Positions 53,921 to 64,000 of a stretch of DNA of 64,000 nucleotides are shown in pieces; the stretch's first letter is position 1, and each line of letters starts with the position of its first letter. Source of the stretch: Byssochlamys sp. IMV 00236 (taxonomy: Eukaryota; Ascomycota; Eurotiomycetes; Eurotiales; Thermoascaceae); contig MSJH02000823.1 in NCBI GenBank assembly GCA_001931875.2, positions 286,174 to 350,173 of the forward strand. The letters are read 5' to 3'. Below the pieces are notes generated by a model. The model did no database searches and was not told the DNA's origin. It worked only from the letters and a program-made list of their open reading frames with translations. The translations under genes and the position numbers were made by a program.

Positions 53921-55830
53921 TCATGAGTACGAATACGCACGCAAAGTGGCATGATATACCTTGAATGAAATGTCTGTCAAGGTTTGTAGAGGGGACAAAA
54001 CGAACCCCGAAGGGAGTATATGCGTCCGAAACCTGCAGAGTATGAACCCGAGAGAACCCAACAACGAAAGGGTCACAGAGCCCAGGAATGCAGTGAATAT
54101 CTCCCCTTGCCTATCCGCAGCCCTGATGACCTCAGAGTACCGCTCATTGCTGAAGCTAACACGAGAGTACTGCGTTCTCCAGCCAAGACGAGGGAAATAG
54201 CTGTCCAAGGTTTCCTCAACATGTTTACGGAGTTTGTAAAGAGGTAACTTGACACCCCAGCGCATCTCGAGGTAGTTGCGCTTTGATAAATCATTAATAG
54301 CATGGGTATCAGGCGCACGCTGATCAGTATACGCCTGGAAGGCGCTAGCCCTTGAGGCCTTTTGAGCATCAGGGTCATACAGTGAGTTATAGACGCCATG
54401 TTTGTCCAGAATCTCAAACAGAACCCGGACGTCTTCCATACCAGCGTTCAGGCCCTGGCCATAGAAAGGGAGCACTGCATGTGCAGCATCACCAAGTATC
54501 ACCACGCTGGAGCCGTAGTGATGAGGTTTGCATTTGATGCTGATGAGAGGGAGATGAGGGTTGGATGTGAATTGTTCCTGAAGCGCATCTGGGGTGATCA
54601 AATCTGGGCACACGCCAGGGAAGTATTTGTCAAAGAACTCAACAACCTTCTCGGGTCCATCCTCTAACTTAGAGTAGTGAGACGATGGTGCAAACAATGT
54701 ACATGTGAATGACTTGTCTGCAGAAGGCAGGGCAATGAACATGAACTCCTTCCCTGGCCAAATGTGAAGATGATTCGGAGAAATACGGAAGTTTCCATCC
54801 TCTGTTGGAGGAATTCGGAATTCGCACCACAACGTGTCAATATACTCTTGCTGATAGTCCACACGAGCAAATTTCATCATGTGGTACCTCGTTGCAGAAT
54901 GAGCCCCATCAGCGCCAATTAACATATCAAATGAGACTTCAACTTCAGGTGCTCGATCCGACTTGTCATCGGCACCGTCAGGTAGCCGCTGTTCAAACCA
55001 CGCCTTGTTCGAGCGGAAGTCGGCTCCAGTAAGTTTGTGGTTAAAGAACATTTTGACATTTGGCGTTCGATCAAGTTCGTCTAGAAGAGCATTGTTCAGA
55101 GAACCACGGTCTACCGCATTAATGGCCTGTCTGAATGTCAGCACTCGAAGGGATTTGACAGATTACTTGGGAAGATGACGTACTCTGCCGTGAACATCGT
55201 AAGCTTGGGCGGCTCCCCATAGCTCTCCGGAAGCATTTCGTCCATGGATCATTCGACCATACATAGGTATAGTCTCCTGGAGAAGCTTGTCGATCAAGCC
55301 ATGTCGCCCTGACTCCTTCATCGAATTGATACCGCGCTCGGAGAGAGCAAGGTTGATCGATTTGGTGAAGTTGAGCGGAATAGTCGACGGATCCCGGAGA
55401 TCTACGGAAAATGCGGAATGAATAAGTTGACCTCCCAGAGCAATGAGACGCGTCTCACGAGGAAATCAGAACATCAATGACTGAAAGTTGTAGAAAACGA
55501 TGGCGCACAGTTCCAAGGCCAAGAAAAGAACATGCAGGTGTACAATTGGTGGAAAGAGGAGACGGCGTTGAGAGAGAGAAGTGAATTGCCTATGGTATCC
55601 AGCAAGGTCCGGAATCACGTAGAAAGCAAATAAAACAGATAGGAGATGTACTGATAGGTCCGAATCCATGAAATACCCAGCAGGGTGGATGGTTTGTAAC
55701 ACAACATACCTCCGCGTAACTCATACATCTCAACATCATCGCCCCTTGATGCTGCGTAGAGGGCAGCAAGTGAGCCAACTGGCCCCGCACCCACGATCAC
55801 GACTTTCTGCTTTTTTGAGGCGTCCGCCAT
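53921..55830 (-). CDS. bna4: Kynurenine 3-monooxygenase
   Basis: Three exons (55830-55710, 55401-55184, 55126-53921) join to 514 residues. The first intron (308 nt) is unusually long for this genome, the second 57 nt. FAD-binding motifs are [20 protein letters not shown] near the N-terminus, [20 protein letters not shown] with LSERGINSM, and the second FAD/ribityl motif [20 protein letters not shown] at about 320. The conserved [15 protein letters not shown] is also present. A hydrophobic C-terminal segment (about residues 455-480) fits the known outer-mitochondrial-membrane anchor of this enzyme. It hydroxylates kynurenine to 3-hydroxykynurenine with NADPH and oxygen in the tryptophan-to-NAD pathway. 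It is transcribed away from the methionine aminopeptidase gene across a 301-bp promoter. Confidence 0.95.
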
Positions 55831-56131
55831 GTCTGACACGAACCTCGTCCTTAACAGCAAGCGTGCTGCAGAGGGACTCGAGTCACCTCATGATTATCTC
55901 GGCGAAGGCGGCCAGCGGTAAAGGGCGGCGCTTAACGCGCCTGAAGGAACGTGGTTCGCCAACCAGCTCACGCCACCAAAAGTCCGCAGTCGGCCCGGCA
56001 GAGACTTTTTTCTTTCCCCGGTGTTGTTTGCTCTGCCTTTCGCCTGCGTTACGATACTGGTATACTAGGCTGCGCTTCTCTTTTGCAGCTTAGCCTATTA
56101 TTTTCTTCTTGTCTCAGCACTCTTTTACAGC
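55831..56131. promoter_or_regulatory. 301-bp bidirectional promoter
   Basis: The start codons of the kynurenine monooxygenase (-) and methionine aminopeptidase (+) face away from each other with only 301 bp between. A pyrimidine-rich tract precedes the aminopeptidase ATG (about 56000-56130). No TATA box was recognised. Confidence 0.5.
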
Positions 56132-57508
56132 ATGGCGGCCGAGGTTGAAACGCGGAAATGCGCTGGGGTAGATTGCGGGAATAGTGCGGGGACCTTGCAG
56201 TGTCCGACTTGTCTCAAGCAGGGCATTGACAGCTTCTTCTGCTCTCAAGACTGTTTTAAGAGGAGCTGGGTAGGCTTTCTTGTACTTCCGTAAGGTGCAC
56301 GTGTTGCACTCTTGCATTAGATTCTTGTGGCTCATACTGATCCTCGAATTCAGAGTTCCCATAAGACTGTCCACAAGGCCAAGAGTAATATCCTCACCAA
56401 CCTTTTTCCTCCGAAGGTAGTTTCTGAACCAGATCCAGCAACCGGCCACTACAATCCTTTCCCCACGTTCCCTTTCACAGGCTCGTTGAGACCTGTCTAC
56501 CCTCTCTCCCCACGCAGAACCGTTCCGGACTCGATCCGCCATCCCGACTATGCCTACGATGGCATCCCCCGGTCAGAACAGAAGTTCGTCGGTCGACATA
56601 ATATTACCATTCTCAACAAGAAGGAACAGGAGGGTATGAGGAAGGTGTGCCGCCTGGCACGCGAAGTACTCGATATCGCTGCACGAGCGGTAAAACCCGG
56701 GGTGACAACGGACTACATCGACGAAATCGTCCACAAGGCTTGTCTAGAGAGAGATGTAGGTGTTTTCATGGATCATTATTTTTTTTTCTCTCTTGCAGTG
56801 GGATACTGATTCACACAGTCATACCCGTCGCCGCTGAACTACGTGCACTTCCCTAAGTCTGTTTGCACTTCGATCAACGAGACCATCTGTCACGGTATTC
56901 CCGACCAGCGACCTCTCGAGGATGGCGACATCATCAATATCGATGTAACTCTTTACCACGGTGGATTCCACGGTGATATTAACGAGACATACTATGTGGG
57001 GGAGAAGGCTCTTGCAAATCCTGACGCCGTTCGAGTGGTGGAGACCGCGAGAGAGTGTCTGGATAAATCAATAGAACTAGTCAAGCCAGGAATGCTCTTC
57101 AGAGAGCCTGGTAATCTTATCGAGAAGCATGCGAAGAGCAGGAATTGCAGTGTGGTGAAGAGCTACTGTGGCCACGGTATCAATCAGCTCTTCCACTGTG
57201 CACCCAACATTCCTCACTACGCAAAGAACAAGGCAGTTGGCACTGCAAAGCCGGGAATGTGCTTCACGATCGAACCAATGATCAACATTGGCACTCACCG
57301 GGACAAGACTTGGCCTGATGACTGGACGAGTACTACGGCGGATGGATCTCTGTCGGCCCAGTTTGAGCACACGCTTTTGGTTACCGAGGATGGTGTTGAG
57401 GTGCTGACCGCAAGGTTACCTGATTCGCCTGGTGGCCCAGTCCCTATGCCCTCAACAGATGCGAAGGAGGCCCAGAATGGTGCTGCTGCCGAGACGACTT
57501 CTGCATGA
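56132..57508 (+). CDS. map1: Methionine aminopeptidase 1
   Basis: Three exons (56132-56269, 56354-56755, 56819-57508) join to 409 residues, the usual eukaryotic type 1 length. The N-terminal zinc-finger region has Cys10, 15, 24, 27, 37 and 41 ([31 protein letters not shown]), which links the enzyme to ribosomes. The pita-bread catalytic domain has His205 (ICHGIPD) and the five metal ligands Asp222, Asp233, His298, Glu331 and Glu362 ([39 protein letters not shown]). It removes initiator methionine from nascent proteins in the cytosol. The third exon begins at a CAG acceptor inside SYPSPLNYV; an earlier CAG would shift the frame. The Ala/Glu-rich tail is variable in fungi. Confidence 0.96.
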
Positions 57509-58111
57509 CACCATCTGAATTGCGGAAAATGCAAATTACGGTAGACGGATTCATGACAAACTTGCACATTCCAAGGATCAGGATATAGCATGATTTAGAC
57601 ACGGTTCTGGCTTCTCATGATGGCTGTAGCAGCAATGACTATATACGACAGCTCACATACGACGCACGCATATGCTTCTATCTTTCTCGGCCATTTTCTA
57701 TGTCTACAAATGTTTCGATCACCATGTTTTCCGTAGGTGCTCTGGATGTACTGTAGTTCACTCAAGAGGAGCTTAGATGGATGAAGAAATTGGCCATAGC
57801 ACGAGAAGTCGGTTATGGTAGACCCCAGATAGGTCTGATCTGAACAGAACTTCTCCCCAACGAATAATAAGTCATCAATTATTGCTAGTCTCATAGTTCT
57901 CCTCGGCTTGTTGCCCGACCTTCCGAACTTCCCTTTTAGGAAGATCGGGCAAACCGCCGCGGGGTTCCTTATCATCACGTGCCAGAGCGGATGTAAAGGA
58001 TACAAGATCGGCCGAGTCCGCCGGTAATCGCGATGTCGCGATATCCTTACTTTCCTTTCACTGCCCATCTTTGTTGGCAATTGGGATGCTGGTTCTAGAA
58101 TCTCAGCAGTC
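57509..58111. other. Intergenic region
   Basis: 3' flank of the aminopeptidase gene and promoter of the transporter gene. A minus-strand open frame of 239 codons (57595-58314) extends into the transporter's first exon and has no motif; it is rejected as a gene. Confidence 0.4.
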
Positions 58112-60043
58112 ATGACTTTCAGAGACCAGCCCACGGAGACTTCTCCGTTGCTGGGTAAGCACAGAGACAGCCATGTTCCTGCCGATCCTTTACCGACGGG
58201 AGCAGTTGCAGACCCCGGATTGGTTGAAACAGGTGAAGAGGTTATCGAGAGGGAGAGAGCCGTCGAAACGGTGCCTGAGGCTAGACAGCTGCTGAAATAT
58301 ATAGTCCCTGCCATTTCAATAGGGGTATGACATTCAAGTTAGCGTATCATCTGCTTTGGGATCTGACTTTAATATATAGATCTTCCTGTCTGCAGCAGAC
58401 CAGACAATTATCGTAGCCAGTTATGGCAAGATTGGCAGCGACCTCAAAGCACTCAATCTTACAAGTTGGATTGCTACTTCATATTTCTTGACACTGACCT
58501 CTTTCCAACCGCTATACGGGAAATTGAGCGATATCTTTGGTCGCAAGACATGCCTGCTTTATGCATACGCTATCTTTGGAATGGGATGTCTCTTCTGCGG
58601 ACTGGCACGGAATATCAATGAACTAATAGCAGCTCGTGTATGTAAAATGACAGATCAATGCTTGGTTCTAGGTCGCTGATTGTTCTATAGGTTTTCCAGG
58701 GAATTGGAGGCGGTGGAATGACAACCGTCGTCAGTATTCTGATGAGCGACATTGTCCCGCTTCGGGACCGTGGAGTATGGCAGGGTGTTATTAACATCAT
58801 ATATGCAACCGGTTCCGGCACTGGAGCTCCTCTAGGTTAGTTTATAGTGCAAGGCCTACTCAAGAACATGTGCTAACTGTGGCTAAGGTGGTATCTTGGC
58901 GGACTACATCGGCTGGCGATGGTTAGTTATTACAATGATGCTCCGTAAATGTCACGAGTTGCTGATTCCTCCAGGGCCTTCCTCGCGCAAGTCCCTCTCT
59001 GCTTTCTAGCATTCATAGCCGTGTCAGTTATGCTAAAGATACCGGCCAGAGATAAGACCCACTGGAAAACAAAGCTACGCCGTATTGACTTCTTGGGAGC
59101 CATTGTCCTTGTCGGTGCCGTGCTTGGCTTCCTCGTTGGACTAGACCGTGGCAGTAATGTATCATGGAAGCTGCCCATTACCATTGCCTCTCTGAGCATT
59201 TCGATAGCATTGTTTGCTTTGTTCGTCATCGTGGAGGTCTATGTCGCTGCTGAGCCGTTTGCTCCCGGTCATATCATCTTCGACCGGTCTCTCTTTGCTT
59301 GCTATGCCTGCAATTTCTTCAGCTTCGGAGGCTGGCTAGCAGCGCTGTTTTATCTTCCCCTGTACTTCCAGGCTCTGGACGGTGTCTCCGCCACCGGTGC
59401 TGGTATCCGCCTCTTACCCTCTATTGTCGCTGGCGTTTCCGGATCCCTTTTCGGTGGCTTCGTGATGCGATGGACAGGGAAGTATTACTGGCTCACAGTT
59501 ATTGCGTATGCTTTGTTGACTGGTGGTCTCACTTTTATCTTCCTCTTTTCCGGGGCTGCCACAGAAAGTCTGGCTGGCATGACGGTAGGCATGGTTATGT
59601 CAGGATTCGGAAATGGAATTGGCGTTACTACGACGTTGATCGGATTGAGTAAGTATCCTTCCACAGGATTTGGAATCCATAACTTACGGAGACCGGTAGT
59701 TTCAAATGCAACACCCGACGATCAGGCTGTCGTGACAGCATGCTCGTATCTTTTCAGATCGCTGGGCTCAGTCATCGGCCTCTCGTTGTCCTCTACAGTC
59801 ATCCAGCAACTGCTCCGTGAGAGACTCAGGTATGCCTTGCGAAACAGCAAGGATATTGATCGCATCGTCGAAGGAGTCCGACAGAGTCTCGACTATATCA
59901 AGACGCTCGAGCCAGGTGTTCGTCAAATCGTGAGGAGCTGCTACGGCTCGTCAACCAACATTGGTTTCGCCTTCATGATCGGCATTGTCTTCTTTGCACT
60001 TTTCAGTGCCTTCTTCATTCGAGAAAGGCCCCTCAATCGATAA
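58112..60043 (+). CDS. MFS multidrug-type transporter (DHA2 family)
   Basis: Six exons (58112-58324, 58380-58637, 58691-58835, 58888-58921, 58975-59648, 59700-60043) join to 555 residues. The hydrophilic head (about 70 residues) has ETSPLLGKHR and is followed by the first membrane segment, then SAADQTIIVASYGKIG (DHA2 motif near the end of helix 1). Motif A appears as YGKLSDIFGRK. VFQGIGGGGMTTVV and GVWQGVINIIYATGSGTGAP correspond to motifs B and C. Hydrophobic segments agree with 14 transmembrane helices. The family exports drugs and toxins or moves basic amino acids into vacuoles; the substrate cannot be told. The exon of 34 nt codes GGILADYIGWR. The intron at 59649-59699 is 51 nt, so an unspliced frame would remain open. 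Convergent with a P450 gene. Confidence 0.93.
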
Positions 60044-60635
60044 ACACAAAGTTCTTGGAAAATCCGCTAGATGTTTGAAGATTGATGATATATACGACCC
60101 GCAATGATACGATGAGTGGGATAGAGTCAGATTGCATTCCAAGACAATTGTTCTTGGGTCCTTTGAGTCCCCTTTTTATATAAGAAAAAAGCGATATGGC
60201 AGTTGTTTTCAAGAAGTCTCCGCTGTAAGCGGAAGTTTTGCAGAGTACCGTACCAGTGGCCCTGTTGAAAAGTATTTCTGTTATATGAATCAAAAAGAAT
60301 CTTGTTTTAGTCAAATTGTATATTTCTTTTTACCAGATTGGAAAAAGTCAGCTGTCATCCTAAAAACAATGCATATGCTTTCTAGTTACGATCCGCTTCC
60401 TGGAACTAATAACTACACTCTGGCCCGAAACGAACAGAAGCAGGCTCTAGGATAGGGCAATGATCGCCATGATAGATTATCAGCATAAGCCACATATGGA
60501 CATCTAACGAGATCCACTCGTTAGTACTTGTGAGAAGGTATCAGGAATATTCCATGAGAGTAGCACACTGCTGCACATATCCCATTGACCTACAATCTAG
60601 GTTATCGAAAGAGGCCTTGCTAGTAAAGACATATC
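60044..60635. other. Convergent 3' intergenic region
   Basis: Between the ends of the MFS and P450 genes. Plus- and minus-strand frames of about 100 codons overlap each other and have no motifs. Confidence 0.4.
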
Positions 60636-62529
60636 TCACTCTTTCCTCCGAGAAATAAATACAGGAAGCTTCTGACATTTCAGATGAAATCCTTCACGGA
60701 TGTAGCTTTCCTTCTCAGGGTAGATATGACGGTAATCGAAACGTCTGAAAATTGTCGCCACGGTTTTCTTGAGTTCCATAAACGCAACGTTTCGGCCAAT
60801 ACAAGCTCGTGGCCCATAACTGAAGCCTAAGAAGTTATTCTCTAGCTCTGCCCGGTTGGGGCCAAGCCAGCGCTCAGGATGAAATTCCAAGGCATCGGGG
60901 CCCCAAACGCGCATGTCACGATGGGTTGTGTATGTAGGCGTCGAAAGAACGGTGCCGCCGCGGAAGAACTTCCCGCAAACTGTTGCACCCTCTGACGGTA
61001 CTACCCTGGGTAATCCTACAGAGACAGTGGTTCGCAAGCGAAGAGTTTCGTAAATGACAGCCTCAGTATAGGGTAAATTCTTGCAGTCGTTGAACATGGC
61101 AACATGACCTGAAGGAAGTGGATGAGGGTATGCCTGATCAAGCTCTTCCTGTAGTTTCTTATACTTGTCAGGATGGCGCAGTAACATGTCGATGACATGA
61201 GTGATTGTATTTCCAGTGGTATCGCTGCCTGCAATTAGCTGTGTCAATGCCTCAGCCTTGACTTCTCTGTCGGGCAGGTCGCCTCCGGTATCTGGGTCTT
61301 TGGCCGATAGGAGATAATATAAGATATCTTTCCTGTTCGGATCCACTGAGGCTTTCTTTCGTTTTTCTACGCAAGCAATTCCCATTGAAGCCAGCCCTCG
61401 AGCAGCTCGGAGACCAGTGGTGAAGAATCTGTCGAAGAAAAAATAAGGGGTCCATGCTTTTGCCAGAAACATAACACAGTTAGTAGTTTCCTTGAACGTG
61501 TCTCCTGTGTATCCAGCAACACTTACTCTTGATCCAAGGCATCTGTCCAACCGTCGCACACCATTCTCCACGATCACGAAGCTTTCTAATCCCACTATTC
61601 GAATCGTTACCAGCTGCCGTGAATCCAAACGGTTCACCAAAAGCCTATAAATCGTGTTATAACCCCTGTTGGCAAAATTGACGAAAGCAAAAAGAACCCA
61701 CCAAATCACCAATAATATCAAAAGCCAAAAATGCAGCCCATGTTGCAGCGTCTAAACCGGCCTCCCCGGGCTGTGCCCGTGACCGAATATCTGGATTACA
61801 CATCGTAAGGGTAGTATATGCACCCGCCTTTCCGGAATCGATCAAACTCTCCATCTGATGCCCAAACGTGCTTAGGGCAGAGGTTATGTATGGTTCGAAT
61901 TGAACCATGGCTTTGGGACTGAACATATGAGCCACATACTTGCGCTTGCGACTATGGGCGACACGATCTCTAGTGGTAAAGATTCCCTGCTCGATGTTGT
62001 CGAATGCGTAGTAGAAGTTGGACTTCATGAAACCATTTCCGTGGCCCAAAACATGCTGGTTCGGACCTGTCAGCATGAGATGGGATTTACTTTAGTACTC
62101 TGAGAGGTAGATCAGACCTTAATACTATCTGGATGTGCTATGCTAACTTCATTAGGGGAGAGGCGCACAAAGTCTCCGTGCTTCAAATGAAGATCATAGA
62201 CTGATTGGGAAAGCCGATGCTTTCTAGTAGTCCAGTTAGTCAACTGGTAAAATCAGGATTTGGAAGGTTGGATACCGAGCCTGTATCAATGACCAGAGAT
62301 GGGAGAAGTGCGCCAGAAGAGGACCAGGATATTCGTTGAGGCCAAGCGGGTCAATCGTAAATGGGACCACATAATACAGCTACCATACCATAACAGTCAA
62401 CTTGTAAACATAAGAAACTGAAGCATGGGTATATGCAAAACTGTAGCATACCATGAACAAGGTCACTGCCAGTGCCCCAATCGCAGAAGGGGTAAGTATG
62501 GCATCACTTAAGGCTTCAACAAGACCCAT
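60636..62529 (-). CDS. Cytochrome P450, CYP53-like (benzoate hydroxylase type)
   Basis: Six exons (62529-62452, 62379-62276, 62223-62118, 62055-61702, 61644-61527, 61456-60636) join in phase to 526 residues. The first exon codes a signal anchor MGLVEALSDAILTPSAIGAL. Then come the proline-rich hinge GLNEYPGPLLAHFSHLW, VYDLHLKHGDFVRLSPNEV, GHGNGFMKSNFYYAF and RKRKYVAHMFSPKAM. The I-helix is AGSDTTGNT, the K-helix YETLRLR, the PERF region FHPERWLGP, and the heme motif is FSYGPRACIGRNVA with Cys472. The GHGNG and RKRKYV...FS patterns are those I associate with CYP53, para-hydroxylases of benzoate. The substrate remains an inference. The intron at 62056-62117 uses the second possible CAG acceptor, chosen because the first breaks the frame. 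The enzyme sits in the ER membrane and needs NADPH-P450 reductase. Confidence 0.88.
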
Positions 62530-63009
62530 GTTTACTCTGCATGTCAATTCAGGGATTTTCTTATGAAATTATATGTTGGTTTGGCACAGAAGAAGATACT
62601 TTCGATCTCGTAGACTAAAATCTGGTCAGACTGATGATCTTTTCACGTTTTCAGGCTTGATAACGGCGTAAGTATAAGTAGACTGCTATTTCAATTTATC
62701 AACATTATCTGAGGGACCGATGATAATCAAGAGAGATTCTACATCCCACCTTTGACTGATTGCAGAACCATCCCACTTATGAACCTGGTCGATATTCACA
62801 TGATACTGCGCGTTTAGAGCTTTTGATAAGATATTCTAGAGTTGTAATCAGTTTCATTGGAGCCAATCTCGGACTCTTCGGCGCCGCTCAGACCGAGCAG
62901 CAGTGTACCCTATCAAGAGAAGACACCATGAGGAGCATCTTTCACAGACCTTTACTACCAGAAGATTTCCGTGGACTTGTCCCTGCAGGAATACTCCATA
63001 TCGATAAAA
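62530..63009. other. Intergenic region upstream of the P450 gene
   Basis: 480 bp, promoter of the P450 gene and 3' flank of the MAPEG gene. A 105-codon plus-strand frame (62760-63077) overlaps the MAPEG 3' end and has no recognised motif. Confidence 0.35.
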
Positions 63010-63516
63010 CTAAGCCAAATGCTTTCCGGCCTTCCACAGCAGAAACAGACAACTCAGATTCCCCCACCACCATGTGATCCCGCGCACTTGACTCCACGTC
63101 GGATGGTCAATAAGAATATAAACCGTGCCATAGATCATCCGCGCAACAGTGTATGACAGACAAGCGGCATTAATTGTATGTGCCGGAACGCCAGCGTGTG
63201 AAGCGAAGAGGACGCTCGCAACAAGCAACGTGAAGTTCTCCACCGAATTGGCATGCGCCGCTTCATTGCGCTTGAGCATATCCAGCTGTCTGCGTGTGAT
63301 TTTACCGGTGCGCACCGCGTCCTCGCCATATTTGACCAGATCCTCGCGTGGCGACTCATTGTGGTCGATGCCGTACCATTGTTTCAGGGTCCGTGAGGAG
63401 AGAACGCCGTAGGCAAAGAGGAAGTGGAAGCCTAAGAAAGCGGGACCGTAATTGGGAGTGTTGGAGTCGAGAATGCCAGCGGCTCTGAGGCCAAGGCCTG
63501 TCGAAGAGGAACTCAT
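63010..63516 (-). CDS. MAPEG-family membrane protein
   Basis: Single exon of 168 residues. Four hydrophobic segments are visible: GPAFLGFHFLFAYGVLS, NFTLLVASVLFASHAG, INAACLSYTVARMIYGTVYI and ITWWWGNLSCLFLLWKAG. The loop after the first contains a basic stretch and the signature RNEAAHANSVENF, matching the MAPEG pattern (E-R-x-x-x-A-N-E-N-F-like). Members include microsomal glutathione transferases and related small membrane enzymes of eicosanoid or detoxification metabolism. In fungi many are uncharacterised and some accompany secondary-metabolite clusters. Here the gene lies next to a P450 and an MFS transporter, in line with a detoxification role, though this is only position evidence. Confidence 0.88.
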   Translation of the reverse strand: MSSSSTGLGLRAAGILDSNTPNYGPAFLGFHFLFAYGVLSSRTLKQWYGIDHNESPREDLVKYGEDAVRTGKITRRQLDMLKRNEAAHANSVENFTLLVASVLFASHAGVPAHTINAACLSYTVARMIYGTVYILIDHPTWSQVRGITWWWGNLSCLFLLWKAGKHLA

Positions 63517-64000
63517 AATTGAAAAAAAAGGAGGATTCTAATGAGTCTGAAGGATTCTCGAGATTCTGAATCTTGACTCTGACAAGTGAGCGTCTTGGAA
63601 ATATGAAATATGTATATGATTATGGTCAAATTGGCATACCTTACCCCTTCGTAGATGGCTAGGTAATGTACCACAGCCTAAAATTAAGTACTTAAGTAGG
63701 GGGCCAAAAGTCTTAACAGGAAAAGAGCGAAAGCCATGGGCGGCCTGAAACCGAGCTGAAGAAATAGAGGCAAATTACACCACGCATGTTCGATGGCTTA
63801 ATGCTGGTAGTCCATTGCCCATATCTTTAGGTTCGACTCTGTCGATGCTAGATTTCTACGGTCCCATCCCGATTGTCAGAAGGGACAACAGTTGCACCGA
63901 GAAGCGGTGTTGGACGAATACTTACGTCTGTAAGTAGTGCGGCCACGCTCTCACGACTAGTAGTTTTTCACACGTGAGACACACCCTTCCTATCGAAATA
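63517..64000. other. Right-edge region, nothing recognised
   Basis: Probable promoter of the MAPEG gene followed by non-coding sequence to the window edge. No open frame of note. Confidence 0.35.

Noticed and set aside
57595..58314. 239-codon minus-strand frame before and across the MFS first exon
   Set aside because: Its first third is antisense to the transporter head and the rest has no family features.

Overview
The window is nuclear DNA of a filamentous ascomycete, most likely Eurotiales (Aspergillus/Penicillium type). The evidence is short introns of about 50-120 nt with GTAAGT/GTATGT donors and CTAAC-like branch sites, a pyruvate kinase with seven introns that closely resembles Aspergillus PkiA, and fungal families such as calcipressin, DUF1748, DUF1769, HNH_2, DUF3632 and CYP53-like P450. 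No bacterial operons, CRISPR arrays or intact transposons were seen. The species was not identified. Exon joins were derived by hand from reading-frame continuity and splice signals.

Layout. 1-3.7 kb: 5' part of a calcipressin gene (-) and a Pro/Gly-rich orphan (+). 3.7-11.7 kb: an 8-kb stretch with no recognisable gene. 11.7-24 kb: housekeeping block with a septation-domain protein, mitochondrial GrpE (Mge1), mitochondrial Phe-tRNA synthetase, pyruvate kinase and a 76-aa DUF1748 protein whose first coding exon is only 6 nt. 24.4-37 kb: an FBXO31-like F-box protein and a large coiled-coil protein, mixed with accessory or decayed genes: a coiled-coil pseudogene carrying an intron-plus-exon tandem duplication, an HNH nuclease, a DUF3632 fragment and an F-box pseudogene with one in-frame stop. 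37-48.9 kb: DUF1769 protein, homoisocitrate dehydrogenase (lysine biosynthesis), a disordered Ser/Pro/Ala-rich protein, two unknown proteins, mitochondrial ribosomal protein S8 and a 3-beta-HSD/Erg26-like dehydrogenase. 48.9-53.9 kb: gene-poor, with one unknown three-exon gene and a decayed tRNA-Val. 53.9-57.5 kb: kynurenine 3-monooxygenase and methionine aminopeptidase 1, divergent from a 301-bp promoter. 58.1-63.5 kb: DHA2-type MFS transporter, six-exon P450 and a MAPEG protein, which may form a small detoxification or catabolic set.

How the genes relate. Most are unlinked single-copy housekeeping genes, with four nuclear-encoded or likely mitochondrial functions between 14 and 47 kb (GrpE, PheRS, S8, and DUF1748 by family inference). 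The accessory islands at about 26-37 kb and 48-54 kb show gene decay (frameshift, premature stop, degenerate tRNA), as expected for fast-evolving regions between conserved blocks. No wholly new system could be demonstrated. The most unusual local structures are the duplicated intron-exon unit at 27.2-27.5 kb and the transporter/P450/MAPEG trio.
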